NCBI GenBank assembly: GCA_017418975.1
Contig: JAFOMG010000017.1
Coordinates: forward strand, 682,001 to 746,000
Origin: Sphingomonas sp.
GTDB taxonomy: Bacteria; Pseudomonadota; Alphaproteobacteria; Sphingomonadales; Sphingomonadaceae
Direction of reading: 5' to 3'
Length of the DNA stretch: 64,000 bases
Shown here: piece by piece, positions 38,479 to 46,360 of the stretch
How positions within the stretch are numbered: the first letter of the stretch is position 1
Layout: every line of letters starts with the position of its first letter
Made by a program: the position numbers and the translations under genes
Notes under the pieces: model-generated
The model's input: only the letters and a program-made list of their open reading frames with translations
Databases searched by the model: none
What the model was told of the DNA's origin: nothing

Positions 38479-38574
38479 TCCCCGGCGAAGGCCGGGGGCC
38501 GGTTGCGATGTCGATCGAGAGGTTGGCGCAGCTCGCCCGTTGCGTCGAAGCTGGGCCCCGGCCTTTGCCGGGGA
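38479..38574. repeat. Palindromic repeat downstream of gyrA
   Basis: Arms TCCCCGGCGAAGGCCGGGGG and CCCCGGCCTTTGCCGGGGA with a 60-base centre, related to 3179-3273. Twenty bases after the gyrA stop, so it could end gyrA transcription, though no T run follows. Confidence 0.7.
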
Positions 38575-38598
38575 GCAGCAAGGCTCAGGATAGCGCCA

Positions 38599-38946
38599 AT
38601 GCCCGACACCATTGCCTACAAGATCCTCACCGCGGATCAGATGCACGTCCTCGAGCATGAGGGCGTCTTCGCGGGCGCGCCGATCGACCTGGCGGACGGC
38701 TATGTCCACCTCTCCACCGCCGCGCAGGTGGCGGAGACGCTGGACAAGCATTTTGCCGGCCAGGCCGGCCTCTGGCTCGTCGCGGTCGATCTGGAGGCAA
38801 TGGGCGACGCGGTGCGATGGGAGCCCTCGCGCGGCGGCCAGCTGTTCCCGCATCTCTATGCGCCTTTGCCGCTGGTCGCGGTGACGGCCTATAGCGAGGT
38901 GCATTATGAAGCGGACGGCACGCTGCGCCTGCCGGTAGCCGGATGA
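38599..38946 (+). CDS. DUF952-family protein
   Basis: 115 residues. Matches the DUF952 pattern: YKILTADQMHVLEHEGVFAGAP, then DLADGYVHLSTAAQVAETL and the C-terminal FPHLYAPLPLVAV. These are small ADP-ribosyltransferase-fold-like proteins of unknown activity. ATG 38599 was chosen; the frame is open upstream through the repeat. Followed 95 bases later by tRNA-Glu. Confidence 0.9.
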   Translation: MPDTIAYKILTADQMHVLEHEGVFAGAPIDLADGYVHLSTAAQVAETLDKHFAGQAGLWLVAVDLEAMGDAVRWEPSRGGQLFPHLYAPLPLVAVTAYSEVHYEADGTLRLPVAG

Positions 38947-39040
38947 GGCCGCCGCGCGGGAAATAAAATTGCCGGTGCATCCGGAAGGCGCTTGACGGGC
39001 AAGGAAGCTGCCCGTAATTGCCCGCTTCCGCAGCGCTAAC

Positions 39041-39115
39041 GGCCCCTTCGTCTAGCGGTCAGGACGTCGCCCTCTCACGGCGAAAACACGAGTTCGATTC
39101 TCGTAGGGGTCACCA
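39041..39115 (+). tRNA. tRNA-Glu, anticodon CTC
   Basis: Complete cloverleaf: acceptor GGCCCCT paired with AGGGGTC, D arm TCGTCTAGCGGTCAGGAC, anticodon stem TCGCC/GGCGA with loop CTCTCAC (anticodon CTC), T arm ACGAGTTCGATTCTCGT, discriminator A and encoded CCA at 39113-39115. The 3' part from 39065 on is repeated at 47833 and serves as the island attachment site. Confidence 0.97.
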
Positions 39116-39118
39116 GCG
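39065..39118. repeat. Left attachment site (54-bp direct repeat)
   Basis: 54 bp identical to 47833-47886, covering the anticodon stem, T arm, acceptor 3' strand and CCA of tRNA-Glu plus three more bases. This is the usual signature of integration at a tRNA 3' end; insertion leaves the tRNA intact. Confidence 0.93.
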
Positions 39119-39154
39119 TTTCCAGGCACTTAGCCGCCTGTACAGCGCCACTCA

Positions 39155-39172
39155 TCTAATATACGTCTAATA
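39155..39172. promoter_or_regulatory. Candidate integrase arm sites, left end
   Basis: TCTAATATA directly followed by CGTCTAATA, 37 bases inside the left attachment site. The same words occur at 47723-47745 beside the integrase gene. Short direct repeats shared by both ends of an island are typical arm-type integrase binding sites. Confidence 0.5.
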
Positions 39173-39241
39173 AGCACCGGCAGATCGGTGCGGACGTACG
39201 CGCATTAAGGCACATACTTCCGCTAAGGGAGACGCCTTGCG

Positions 39242-39952
39242 TTAGGCGCCTATCCGCCTCCGGCGCAACCAAGCAGCGAAGGACCAAGCTTCGCTCCGAT
39301 TTGCGATCTCCGGCTCCTCCTCTGCAAATCTTTCGAGCGATTTCCAGACTGACGGGAATTGCTCTCTGTGAACGCCAGCGAAGCTCAATACCTGCTGAAG
39401 ATGGGAACGTGATGGTGTCGCAGCCTCCAATCCGTCCCGAGCAAATGCAAAGAGGTCTTCGCACCGAGCTATGATGCCGGCAGCCATCACAACGTTGTCC
39501 TTCATGGCAACCCGCCACATCATGATATTCTGATCGCTGATAGCAAAATCCCTTGAGCGAGATTGCAGGACTTGCACCTCTCCGAGAATTGCGGCCAGCG
39601 CCTTCGCAACTAACTCGCCAGGGTATGCAGCGATCACCTTTTCCACCGCTGCGACCGTTTCGGGGGGCAATCGCGGGCCGTCGAAAGCCGGCGCCGGCCC
39701 ATCCTCTCTCCGCTCTAACCAACGCTCCAGTGGAGCCATCGCCGCGAGCATACCCGCCCCGTATTCGCTCAGGGCAGCCAGCGTCAGCGGAAGAGTCGCG
39801 CGTGCCGCCACCCTAGAGCGTCGCACTTTATCTCGCTCGAAATGACCAGCCTGCTGAATCTGAATGACCACAGCACCAATCGCCCCAAGAGCCACGGCGA
39901 CGGTGACTACGTCCTTCCACTGTCCGAACCACGTTAGAAACTCTGCCGACAC
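39242..39952 (-). CDS. Unknown membrane-anchored protein
   Basis: 236 residues, GTG start at 39952 with a GAGG seven-to-eight bases upstream. One membrane segment near the N-terminus (DVVTVAVALGAIGAVVIQIQ, residues about 14-33), then a long charged helical cytoplasmic part with few landmarks (QQAGHFERDKVRRSRVAARA; FSFAAWLRRRR-like basic C-terminus). Codon use and GC are lower than in the chromosome. Divergent from the AlbA_2 gene, 107 bp apart, in the first cargo slot of the island. No family recognised; a partner role with the AlbA_2 protein is inference. Confidence 0.7.
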   Translation of the reverse strand: MSAEFLTWFGQWKDVVTVAVALGAIGAVVIQIQQAGHFERDKVRRSRVAARATLPLTLAALSEYGAGMLAAMAPLERWLERREDGPAPAFDGPRLPPETVAAVEKVIAAYPGELVAKALAAILGEVQVLQSRSRDFAISDQNIMMWRVAMKDNVVMAAGIIARCEDLFAFARDGLEAATPSRSHLQQVLSFAGVHREQFPSVWKSLERFAEEEPEIANRSEAWSFAAWLRRRRIGA

Positions 39953-40059
39953 GCCCTATCCTCACCTAGCCAACATAAGATTCCGGCTCGCGTAAAGCTG
40001 AACCTTGCTTACGGATCGTCACCGACAGATGATGGAATAGAAAAACCGGGAGTGGAAGC

Positions 40060-41052
40060 TTGAAGCCTATAGCGGGATGGACCGAGGCCGATCTTCAGCA
40101 GCTTATCAACGATAAGATCCCTGAAAGCCTCACCTTGGACTACAAGGCGAGCGATAGCCTCACCCGATCCAACGATCATCGTAGAGAACTAGCGAAAGAT
40201 GTGTCTGCTTTCGCGAACTCAGCCGGCGGGCGAATTATCTATGGCATCATCGAGGAGGAAAACCTCCCTCAGCGTATCGATGCGGGCGTCCCATCGAACG
40301 GCGTGACACGAGAATGGATCGAGCAGGTTCTTGGTTCGACAATCCAGCCTCGCGTTCAAGGGCTGGTGATCCAACCCATACAACTAGCTGGCGGCGGCAC
40401 TGCGTATGTGATCGAGATTCCGCAAGCCACGACCCTAGCTCCACATCAGGCCACAATCGACCGGAAGTATTACAAGCGCCTGAATTTCGTCAGCGAGGCG
40501 ATGTTCGATTACGAAGTCAGAGACGTCATGCGGCGCGCCACGGTTGGACAGCCAGACCTCTGGTTCAACTGGCAGGAAGTCCCGCACCGCGAACGCGAGG
40601 GTTTCGGACGAAGGCTTACGGCGCGGATATCGAATTTGTCCAGTGAGCCGATCCTCTACGCGAATGTTACAATCTGCGTGGAGAAGACACTCTTCCATGA
40701 ACAGCCATCCCCTGACGGATTTCGAGTTACCGGGGACGCACGAATCCAAGTCAGCAATGCTCCAGATATCGAATTATACGCCCTACACCGGAATATAATT
40801 CCCACATCTCACATGCCTCTATTCAAGGAACAAGAGTGGGTTCTTTTTGATATCGACGTACCCATACCCGAAACCTCCACTGAATTTGCCTTCCACGTCT
40901 CGATCACATGCCCTGGCGCAACCTATCACCAGATGGGCATGTTCCGCTTCGACAAGGACACCGTGATCGCGACGCATCCCTCCTACGCAGAAATGTTCCG
41001 CTCACGTGCGCCGGTAGCGCAGCTAATCGCCGAACAGATTCCGTCAGGGTAG
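40060..41052 (+). CDS. AlbA_2 (Schlafen-type) ATP-binding domain protein
   Basis: 330 residues. The N-terminal 150 match the AlbA_2 domain: ESLTLDYKASDSL, ELAKDVSAFANSAGGRIIYG and the following IEQVLGSTIQPRVQG; HQATIDRKYYKRLNF closes the domain. The C-terminal 170 are beta-rich (ARISNLSSEPILYANVTICV) and unassigned. Such proteins occur in islands and some phage-defence or regulatory loci. Start is TTG 40060 with GGGAG seven bases upstream. AT-richer than the chromosome. The arsR gene follows 36 bases later but has its own operator. Confidence 0.8.
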   Translation: MKPIAGWTEADLQQLINDKIPESLTLDYKASDSLTRSNDHRRELAKDVSAFANSAGGRIIYGIIEEENLPQRIDAGVPSNGVTREWIEQVLGSTIQPRVQGLVIQPIQLAGGGTAYVIEIPQATTLAPHQATIDRKYYKRLNFVSEAMFDYEVRDVMRRATVGQPDLWFNWQEVPHREREGFGRRLTARISNLSSEPILYANVTICVEKTLFHEQPSPDGFRVTGDARIQVSNAPDIELYALHRNIIPTSHMPLFKEQEWVLFDIDVPIPETSTEFAFHVSITCPGATYHQMGMFRFDKDTVIATHPSYAEMFRSRAPVAQLIAEQIPSG

Positions 41053-41070
41053 TTGCGAGGCGGCAAATTC

Positions 41071-41086
41071 ATCGATAGTTCTCGAT
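41071..41086. promoter_or_regulatory. Candidate ArsR operator
   Basis: ATCGA, six bases, TCGAT, ending two bases before the arsR ATG. No ribosome binding site is visible between it and the ATG, so the arsR message may be leaderless or nearly so, with the dyad covering the transcription start. Confidence 0.5.
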
Positions 41087-41088
41087 AT

Positions 41089-41421
41089 ATGGATATCGAG
41101 TCGTCCGTTACCGCCCTCGCCGCGCTTGCCCAAGGCACCCGCCTCGAAACTTTCCGCCTGTTGGTGAAGCACGAACCCGTGGGCTTGCCTGCGGGTGAGG
41201 TCGCCCGCCTGCTGGACGTGCCGCAGAACACGCTGTCCACCCATCTGGCGATGCTCTCGCGGGCTGGCTTGGTGCAGTCCGAACGGCAGGGGCGATCGAT
41301 CATCTATCGCGCTGACCTGGACGGCCTGCGTGGCCTGATGGTCTTCCTCGTGAAGGACTGTTGCGGCGCACATGCCGAGCTGTGCGAACCGCTTCTTACC
41401 GATCTCGCCCCTTGCTGCTGA
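41089..41421 (+). CDS. arsR: Arsenite-responsive repressor ArsR
   Basis: 110 residues, winged helix (LPAGEVARLLDVPQNTLSTHLAML). Metalloid-binding cysteines are near the C-terminus, Cys91-Cys92 and Cys99 in KDCCGAHAELCEP with a final CC, as in the ArsR type that binds As(III) outside the recognition helix. Represses the operon until arsenite binds. ATG 41089; a TTG at 41053 in frame is less likely because it would run through the operator. First gene of arsR-arsC-acr3-arsN2-arsH. Confidence 0.92.
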   Translation: MDIESSVTALAALAQGTRLETFRLLVKHEPVGLPAGEVARLLDVPQNTLSTHLAMLSRAGLVQSERQGRSIIYRADLDGLRGLMVFLVKDCCGAHAELCEPLLTDLAPCC

Positions 41422-41429
41422 GGCCCGCT

Positions 41430-41864
41430 GTGACCGACACCGACATCATCATCTATCACAACCCCGAGTGCGGCACGTCGCGCAACGCACTGGCGATGAT
41501 CCGCAATGCTGGCATCGAGCCGCACGTCATCGAATACCTCAAGACGCCACCCGCGCGGGCCATGCTCGAAAATCTTCTTCGACGCGCAGGAATGCAGCCG
41601 CGCGAACTGCTGCGCCAGAAAGGCACGCCCTTCGCCGAGTTGTGCCTGGGCGACATCAGCCTCAGCGACGAAGTGCTGATAGACGCGATGATGGATCACC
41701 CGATCCTCATTAATCGCCCGCTAGTCGTGTCTCCGCTGGGCGTGAAGCTCTGCCGTCCCTCCGAGGCCGTGCTGGAACTGCTGCCGGCGCCACAGCAAGG
41801 CGCGTTCGCCAAGGAGGATGGTGAGCGTGTGGTGGACGCACAGGGCCAGCGGATAGCGTCGTGA
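41430..41864 (+). CDS. arsC: Arsenate reductase, glutaredoxin-coupled
   Basis: 144 residues. Reduces arsenate to arsenite with glutathione/glutaredoxin. Catalytic Cys14 lies in [13 protein letters not shown], and the arginine in [16 protein letters not shown] is conserved. Start is GTG 41430, eight bases after the arsR stop. Its stop overlaps the acr3 start (GTGA). Confidence 0.94.
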   Translation: MTDTDIIIYHNPECGTSRNALAMIRNAGIEPHVIEYLKTPPARAMLENLLRRAGMQPRELLRQKGTPFAELCLGDISLSDEVLIDAMMDHPILINRPLVVSPLGVKLCRPSEAVLELLPAPQQGAFAKEDGERVVDAQGQRIAS

Positions 41865-42937
41865 GTGGCGACAGCACCACGCCTGAGCGGCTATCCTTCC
41901 TCGACCGGTATCTGACCATCTGGATATTCGCGGCGATGGCCCTCGGCATCGCATTGGGAACTGCGTTCGAGATATTACCGGCGCAGCTCGATCGCCTACG
42001 CGTCGGCACTACCAACATTCCGATAGCGATCGGCTTGGTGCTGATGATGTACCCGCCGCTTGCCCGCGTTCGATACGAGGAGTTGCCGGCAGTATTCGCC
42101 GATTGGCGCGTACTGGTGCTGTCGCTGGTGCAGAACTGGCTTCTGGGGCCGGCGCTGATGTTCGCCCTGGCGGTGATCTTCCTGCGTGACGAGCCGGGCT
42201 ATATGACGGGCCTGATCCTGATCGGACTGGCGCGCTGCATTGCGATGGTGCTGGTGTGGAACCAGCTCGCCAAGGGCAGCGGGCAATATGTTGCAGGCCT
42301 GGTTGCCTTCAACTCGATCTTCCAGATCGCCTTTTTCAGCATCTATGCGTGGTTCTTCCTTGCTGCTCTGCCGCCGATTTTCGGATTGCAGGGGAGCGTC
42401 CTGAATGTCGGCTTCGGCACGATCGCCGAGGCGGTACTGATCTATCTCGGCATCCCCTTCGCTGCCGGCATCGCCACGCGGTTCATCCTGACCAAACGAC
42501 GTGGCCGGGCTTGGTACGAGGCCCGTTTCCTGCCGCGTATCGCCCCGATCACGCTGATCGCGCTGCTGTTCACGATCGTCGCGATGTTCAGCCTCAAGGG
42601 CGGCGATGTGGTCCGCCTGCCGTTCGACGTGGTGCGGATCGCCATTCCGTTGACGCTCTACTTCGTCATCCAGTTCGGCCTGAGCTTCGCGATGGGCAAG
42701 CTTATCGCTGCTGACTATCCGCGAACCACCGCCATCGCCTTCACAGCGGCGGGCAATAATTTCGAGCTGGCAATCGCCGTGGCCGTCGCTGCGTTCGGAC
42801 TGGGATCACAGGTCGCATTCGCGGCGGTCATCGGCCCCTTGGTCGAGGTTCCGGTGCTGGTTCTGCTGGTGCATGCGGCGCTGTGGCTCGGCGCGCGCTG
42901 GTTCCCTTCGACGGCTCCGCGAAGGGCCGGCGCGTGA
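41861..42937 (+). CDS. acr3: Arsenite efflux permease Acr3
   Basis: 358 residues, ten predicted membrane segments. Exports As(III) across the inner membrane. The family's essential Cys126 is in [13 protein letters not shown] and the conserved Glu in [14 protein letters not shown]. Distinct from the ArsB antiporter family, although often annotated arsB. GTG start coupled to arsC; its stop is coupled to arsN2. Confidence 0.95.
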   Translation: MSGDSTTPERLSFLDRYLTIWIFAAMALGIALGTAFEILPAQLDRLRVGTTNIPIAIGLVLMMYPPLARVRYEELPAVFADWRVLVLSLVQNWLLGPALMFALAVIFLRDEPGYMTGLILIGLARCIAMVLVWNQLAKGSGQYVAGLVAFNSIFQIAFFSIYAWFFLAALPPIFGLQGSVLNVGFGTIAEAVLIYLGIPFAAGIATRFILTKRRGRAWYEARFLPRIAPITLIALLFTIVAMFSLKGGDVVRLPFDVVRIAIPLTLYFVIQFGLSFAMGKLIAADYPRTTAIAFTAAGNNFELAIAVAVAAFGLGSQVAFAAVIGPLVEVPVLVLLVHAALWLGARWFPSTAPRRAGA

Positions 42938-43377
42938 TCGACAACATCACCTGGGACATCAAGCCGGCGGATATGGCCGAGCTGGCGAACGCACTAGCTG
43001 CTGCCAACCTTCCCATCGCCGATATCGCCGAACCGGGCCGCAGGTTCTTCCGTATCACCCAGGCCGGAGAGGCCATTGGTTATGCAGGTATCGAGGGCGA
43101 TGGCCCCGACCAGCTTCTTCGATCCTTCGTGATCCTCGCCACACGGCGCAGGCAAGGGCTTGGAAGCGCGATGCTCGCACTCGTCGAGGACAAGGCTCGA
43201 GCCGACGCGGCGGTGCGGCTGCATCTGCTCACCACCTCGGCGGCGGCGTTCTTCGCGAAGCACGGCTATGCCCCAGCCGATCGCGCCGACGCCCCCGCCA
43301 CGATCGCAAACTCCCGCGAATTTGCCGGCATCTGCCCCGCAAGCGCGACCTATCTCATAAAGCTCCTAGGACGTTGA
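42934..43377 (+). CDS. arsN2: Arsenic-associated N-acetyltransferase (ArsN2-like GNAT)
   Basis: 147 residues. One GNAT domain with the acetyl-CoA loop [13 protein letters not shown]; the ending [20 protein letters not shown] is the hallmark of ArsN2 proteins found in ars operons. Related ArsN1 acetylates organoarsenicals such as arsinothricin; the ArsN2 substrate is not established. Start is GTG 42934, overlapping the acr3 stop. Confidence 0.8.
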   Translation: MIDNITWDIKPADMAELANALAAANLPIADIAEPGRRFFRITQAGEAIGYAGIEGDGPDQLLRSFVILATRRRQGLGSAMLALVEDKARADAAVRLHLLTTSAAAFFAKHGYAPADRADAPATIANSREFAGICPASATYLIKLLGR

Positions 43378-43381
43378 TTTA

Positions 43382-44122
43382 ATGCCCCTGCGCGATCTAC
43401 CCGATCCTGACCACCTGCCGGCCCTCGACCCGCTCTACGCGCATCGCAGGCCCGCCCTGGGCCTAGGCACTGGCGACCCTCCGCCGCGTATCCTGTTGCT
43501 CTACGGTTCGCTACGCGAACGCTCCTATTCTCGCCTGTGCGTGGAGGAGGCAGCGAGGCTGCTGCGCCTGTTCGGTGCTGAAATCCGCATCTTCGATCCG
43601 AGCGAGCTTCCTCTTCCCGATCAGGTCGCGGGCAACGATCACCCGGCAATCCACGAGCTGCGCGAACTGGCGTTGTGGTCGGAGGGCATGGTCTGGTGCA
43701 GCCCGGAGCGGCATGGCCAGATCACCGGCATCATGAAGACGCAGATCGATCATCTGCCGCTCAACATGGGCGGGATGCGGCCAACACAGGGGCGGACGCT
43801 CGCCGTGATGCAGGTGTCGGGTGGATCGCAGTCGTTCAACAGCGTCAACACGCTGCGCCTGCTGGGCCGCTGGATGCGCATGTTCACGATCCCCAACCAG
43901 TCGAGCGTCGCCAAGGCGTTCAACGAGTTTGACGACGATGGGCGGATGAAGCCGTCGAGCTACTATGATCGCATCGTGGACGTGATGGAGGAGCTGGTCC
44001 GATTTACGGTCCTGCTGCGGCCCCACGCCGAGCAATTGGTCGATCGATATTCCGAGCGGAAGGACGCCGGGATCGTGATTGATCCGACCACCGATCTGTC
44101 CGCGATTGCCATCCGCCAATAG
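43382..44122 (+). CDS. arsH: ArsH NADPH-dependent FMN reductase
   Basis: 246 residues. Flavodoxin-like ArsH oxidises trivalent methyl- and aromatic arsenicals using NADPH/FMN. FMN-loop [13 protein letters not shown], then [20 protein letters not shown] and [17 protein letters not shown], all typical. ATG 43382, four bases after arsN2. Last gene of the operon; an imperfect hairpin follows. Confidence 0.94.
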   Translation: MPLRDLPDPDHLPALDPLYAHRRPALGLGTGDPPPRILLLYGSLRERSYSRLCVEEAARLLRLFGAEIRIFDPSELPLPDQVAGNDHPAIHELRELALWSEGMVWCSPERHGQITGIMKTQIDHLPLNMGGMRPTQGRTLAVMQVSGGSQSFNSVNTLRLLGRWMRMFTIPNQSSVAKAFNEFDDDGRMKPSSYYDRIVDVMEELVRFTVLLRPHAEQLVDRYSERKDAGIVIDPTTDLSAIAIRQ

Positions 44123-44128
44123 GGCAAC

Positions 44129-44183
44129 ACTCCCCTATCGCGATGGGGCCAAAACCCTATCGGATTGGGTGCGATTGGGGAGT
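44129..44183. terminator. Long hairpin after arsH
   Basis: ACTCCCCTATCGC (44129-44141) pairs with GCGATTGGGGAGT (44171-44183) at 12 of 13 positions, with a 29-base loop. It begins 6 bases after the arsH stop. No T tract follows, so termination is plausible but not certain. Confidence 0.45.
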
Positions 44184-44277
44184 AGAAAGGCGCGGATCTG
44201 CGCATTTGCATCAATCTTCGATTTCACCAGAGGTGAGCGAGAACCCCCGATCTAGGTGCGGCTTATGAACAGCTCCG

Positions 44278-44577
44278 TCATCCAAAAGTCTGCCAGCCGG
44301 CATATGCGGCGCAGGCAACCACTGCGATCGTCGCGGCCAAATTCACTGCGCCAATCCAGTTGGGGATTTCATCTACTTCTCTGGCCGTGAAGTCTGAGAA
44401 GCCGCCTTCATAGCCTGAACGACGCTTTGCAGCCTCGGTGGCGTAGTTATGCATTACCCCGAAGGACCAGAACGAAATCAACGCCAGCGCTGCTGCTATG
44501 CAGGCCGCTACGGTATTGCCTCCATGCCATAGCCACCATGCCGTGCCAGCCCCCAACAGCACTCCAAAACAACCCAT
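44278..44577 (-). CDS. Small membrane protein
   Basis: 99 residues, two to three hydrophobic stretches (MGCFGVLLGAGTAWWLW; NTVAACIAAALALISFWSF; NLAATIAVVACAAYAGW) around a polar loop (YATEAAKRRSGYEGGFSDFT). GGGGAGG lies eight bases before the ATG, supporting a real gene. Divergent from the XRE regulator, with a shared dyad between them. Function unknown. Confidence 0.65.
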   Translation of the reverse strand: MGCFGVLLGAGTAWWLWHGGNTVAACIAAALALISFWSFGVMHNYATEAAKRRSGYEGGFSDFTAREVDEIPNWIGAVNLAATIAVVACAAYAGWQTFG

Positions 44578-44596
44578 TGCTGACGCCTCCCCAGTT

Positions 44597-44613
44597 TACT
44601 CGATTATGGAGTA
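44597..44613. promoter_or_regulatory. Candidate operator between small membrane protein and XRE gene
   Basis: TACTC, seven bases, GAGTA; an extra GAGTA half-site follows at 44629-44633. The dyad lies 20 bases upstream of the membrane-protein ATG and 66 upstream of the XRE start, well placed to control both. Confidence 0.45.
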
Positions 44614-44678
44614 TCATAACCGCTTTTGGAGTACAGCGGCACGGAGACGAGACAAGCCCCTCTTTGGGGGCTGGCGCG

Positions 44679-44924
44679 TTGGCAAAAGGATTTCATGAAG
44701 ATCGATACCGCGCGCTGATCGAGCTTCTTGCCGCCGAGCGGCGGCGCCTAGGCCTCAATCAACAAGAGCTTGCCGATCGCCTTGGCCAGCGCCAACAGTT
44801 CGTCAGCCGATACGAGTTGGGCGAACGAAGGCTCGACGTGATCGAGTTCATTGATGTGGCTGCCGCTCTTGGGCTTTCCACTAATGCGCTGATTGCCGAC
44901 GTCGAGCCGCGCGCGAAATCCTGA
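44679..44924 (+). CDS. XRE-family helix-turn-helix regulator
   Basis: 81 residues from TTG 44679, the only standard start near the domain. HTH_XRE: LAAERRRLGLNQQELADRLGQRQQFVSRYELGERRLDVIEF, nearly the entire protein. The longer upstream frame overlaps the divergent gene and is not coding. Resembles small repressors of toxin-antitoxin or prophage-like modules, but no toxin gene adjoins it. Confidence 0.75.
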   Translation: MAKGFHEDRYRALIELLAAERRRLGLNQQELADRLGQRQQFVSRYELGERRLDVIEFIDVAAALGLSTNALIADVEPRAKS

Positions 44925-44952
44925 ATTTGCCAGCATACGATTCACGGTGCCG

Positions 44953-44996
44953 GGTACTCTCAGATTGAGGCACCGGTACTCTCAGGTTGACCCCGC
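44953..44996. repeat. Two tandem 22-bp units (GGTACTCTCAG)
   Basis: GGTACTCTCAGATTGAGGCACC is followed at once by GGTACTCTCAGGTTGACCCC. Tandem short repeats of this kind occur at ends of some insertion sequences, but no matching right end or transposase was seen. Confidence 0.45.
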
Positions 44997-45088
44997 CCCT
45001 CGATTTTCCCCGATTTTGGGATCAGGCAAGCGCATTACCCTGAATGGAACCAATCAAGGTTGAGGCGGGGGTTCCAGCACCACGTCCC

Positions 45089-45367
45089 CTACCCCCGGCG
45101 CCGCTTCGCCTTGGGCTTGCCTTCCCATGGAAGAATGATCGGCTCCCGCCCGTATTCCTTGAGCCGCTTGTTCCGAGTGCCTTGCTGACGGAACTCAACG
45201 AAGGTCATCAACCTGTCCAAGCCAGTGTCGATCCACACCTTCTTGGCCTTGCGTGCCTGTTGCCCTTTATGGAGGAGATGTCCTCCAGAGAAGACTAGCT
45301 GGTCAACGGGTTCAGGAGAGATACCAATCTGTCCGTTGAAGCTAGCGTTTGTCGATTTGCTTCCCAC
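45089..45367 (-). CDS. Doubtful small protein on the island
   Basis: 92 residues from GTG 45367, basic (ends LPWEGKPKAKRRRG). The middle (KAKKVWIDTGLDRLMTFVEFRQQGTRNKRLKEY) has a protein-like composition, better than the overlapping plus-strand frame 45044-45298. No ribosome binding site and no family recognised. It may be a remnant of a mobile element gene. Confidence 0.3.
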   Translation of the reverse strand: MGSKSTNASFNGQIGISPEPVDQLVFSGGHLLHKGQQARKAKKVWIDTGLDRLMTFVEFRQQGTRNKRLKEYGREPIILPWEGKPKAKRRRG

Positions 45368-45437
45368 TCATTGTCACTCAGTCATTGTCCTGGTGAAGAA
45401 TCCCTCACTGAATCTTGGTGAGGGTTGGCGGCGGGTA

Positions 45438-45507
45438 TAGCTTTGCCGACGACGACCTTGAGCTTTGTAATTATATTACAAGCAAAGATCATACATCGGC
45501 AAAGCTA
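45438..45507. repeat. Nested inverted repeat, AT-rich centre
   Basis: Perfect outer arms TAGCTTTGCCGA (45438-45449) and TCGGCAAAGCTA (45496-45507) enclose a second perfect dyad, TTGTAAT-TAT-ATTACAA (45465-45481). No gene overlaps it. It could be a regulator site, a structured RNA or a processing site of the mobile element. Confidence 0.6.
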
Positions 45508-46028
45508 GTGTCTGCTCTGAATCTCGGAGCCGGGCCGTATGGCAAGACATAGATGATAAGGCGGAACCCATTTCTGGGAAGGGGCGGTCATGCGGTCTCC
45601 CTTTATCCGCCGCTTATTGGCGCGGGGCTTGGTGAGATCAGCTTATCATCAACCGGTCTCGCCCTGGAGTTGCGGCGACGCATTGCTCCTCGTGCAGATG
45701 GGTCACCCCCATCCGCTTGGCGCAGCGACAGCTCAGCCGAGCATGCCGCCACATAAGCGGGTTTAGTTCTTACCCTCGATCCTGTGGTCTAGCGCGTCGG
45801 CCCAGGAGGGTAGCCCATAGGGGGCGGCATATGCTCGTTCTTTCCAGCGCTGCTTCAACACGCACCGGATATTTATCGTCCATAGCACGATAGGAACACA
45901 TAATGATGGAAACAAGAACAGAAGGTGAATTTATTTTCTAGAGTTGCACGCGCGCCACACTTGTGCCGCCCAGTAGCGACACGGGAGGGCCAGTCCTGCC
46001 CTCCCGCTATGCTACAACCTGGGCAGGG
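45508..46028. other. Gene-poor island DNA with a second dyad
   Basis: 521 bp without a convincing gene. GATGATAAG at 45552-45560 is mirrored by CTTATCATC at 45642-45650, with complementary GCGG/CCGC stretches between, so the first 150 bases could fold. A 67-residue frame at 45553-45756 has poor composition and is not called. The stretch around 45890-45960 is notably AT-rich and could hold a promoter. Confidence 0.5.
45983..46005. terminator. Perfect 8-bp hairpin after the excisionase gene
   Basis: GGGAGGGC, seven bases, GCCCTCCC, 24 bases beyond the stop of the AlpA-like gene. No U tract follows on either strand. Confidence 0.45.
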
Positions 46029-46208
46029 TCAGGCGGCTGCGGCCAGCAACGTGGCGACGTAACGCTCAATGCTCTCCGCTGAAATCAGGCGACGCCGCCC
46101 GATCTTGACGCTCTGAATCGCACCTTCATCCATCAGCCCATAGACCATGGAGCGACCGCAGCTCAGCGCTTTGGCGGCGTCGGGAATGCTGAGAAGCAAC
46201 TTGGTCAT
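46029..46208 (-). CDS. AlpA/excisionase-type helix-turn-helix protein
   Basis: 59 residues, ATG 46208. Sequence LLSIPDAAKALSCGRSMVYG then GAIQSVKIGRRRLISAESIE is the MerR-like 'excisionase family' HTH used by recombination directionality factors. It sits directly downstream of the integrase on the same strand (152-bp gap), so it probably controls excision of the island or its integrase. Confidence 0.85.
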   Translation of the reverse strand: MTKLLLSIPDAAKALSCGRSMVYGLMDEGAIQSVKIGRRRLISAESIERYVATLLAAAA

Positions 46209-46360
46209 CTAGTATCGCCTTGTCCCCGAGCATCCTTTCTCGCGGGTGGGTGGGGCCGGCAGAATCACCGGCCCGCCACCTCTAGCACACATTTGCGGAC
46301 CCAGGCGGATTTCGGAACAAAACGTGTTCAAGATATGCGTGACCGCATATCCAGATTGGA

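Noticed and set aside
45044..45298. 84-residue plus-strand frame
   Set aside because: Overlaps a better minus-strand candidate; proline-rich start, no ribosome binding site, no family.
45553..45756. 67-residue frame in the island
   Set aside because: Starts inside a dyad, composition unlike a folded protein, no ribosome binding site.
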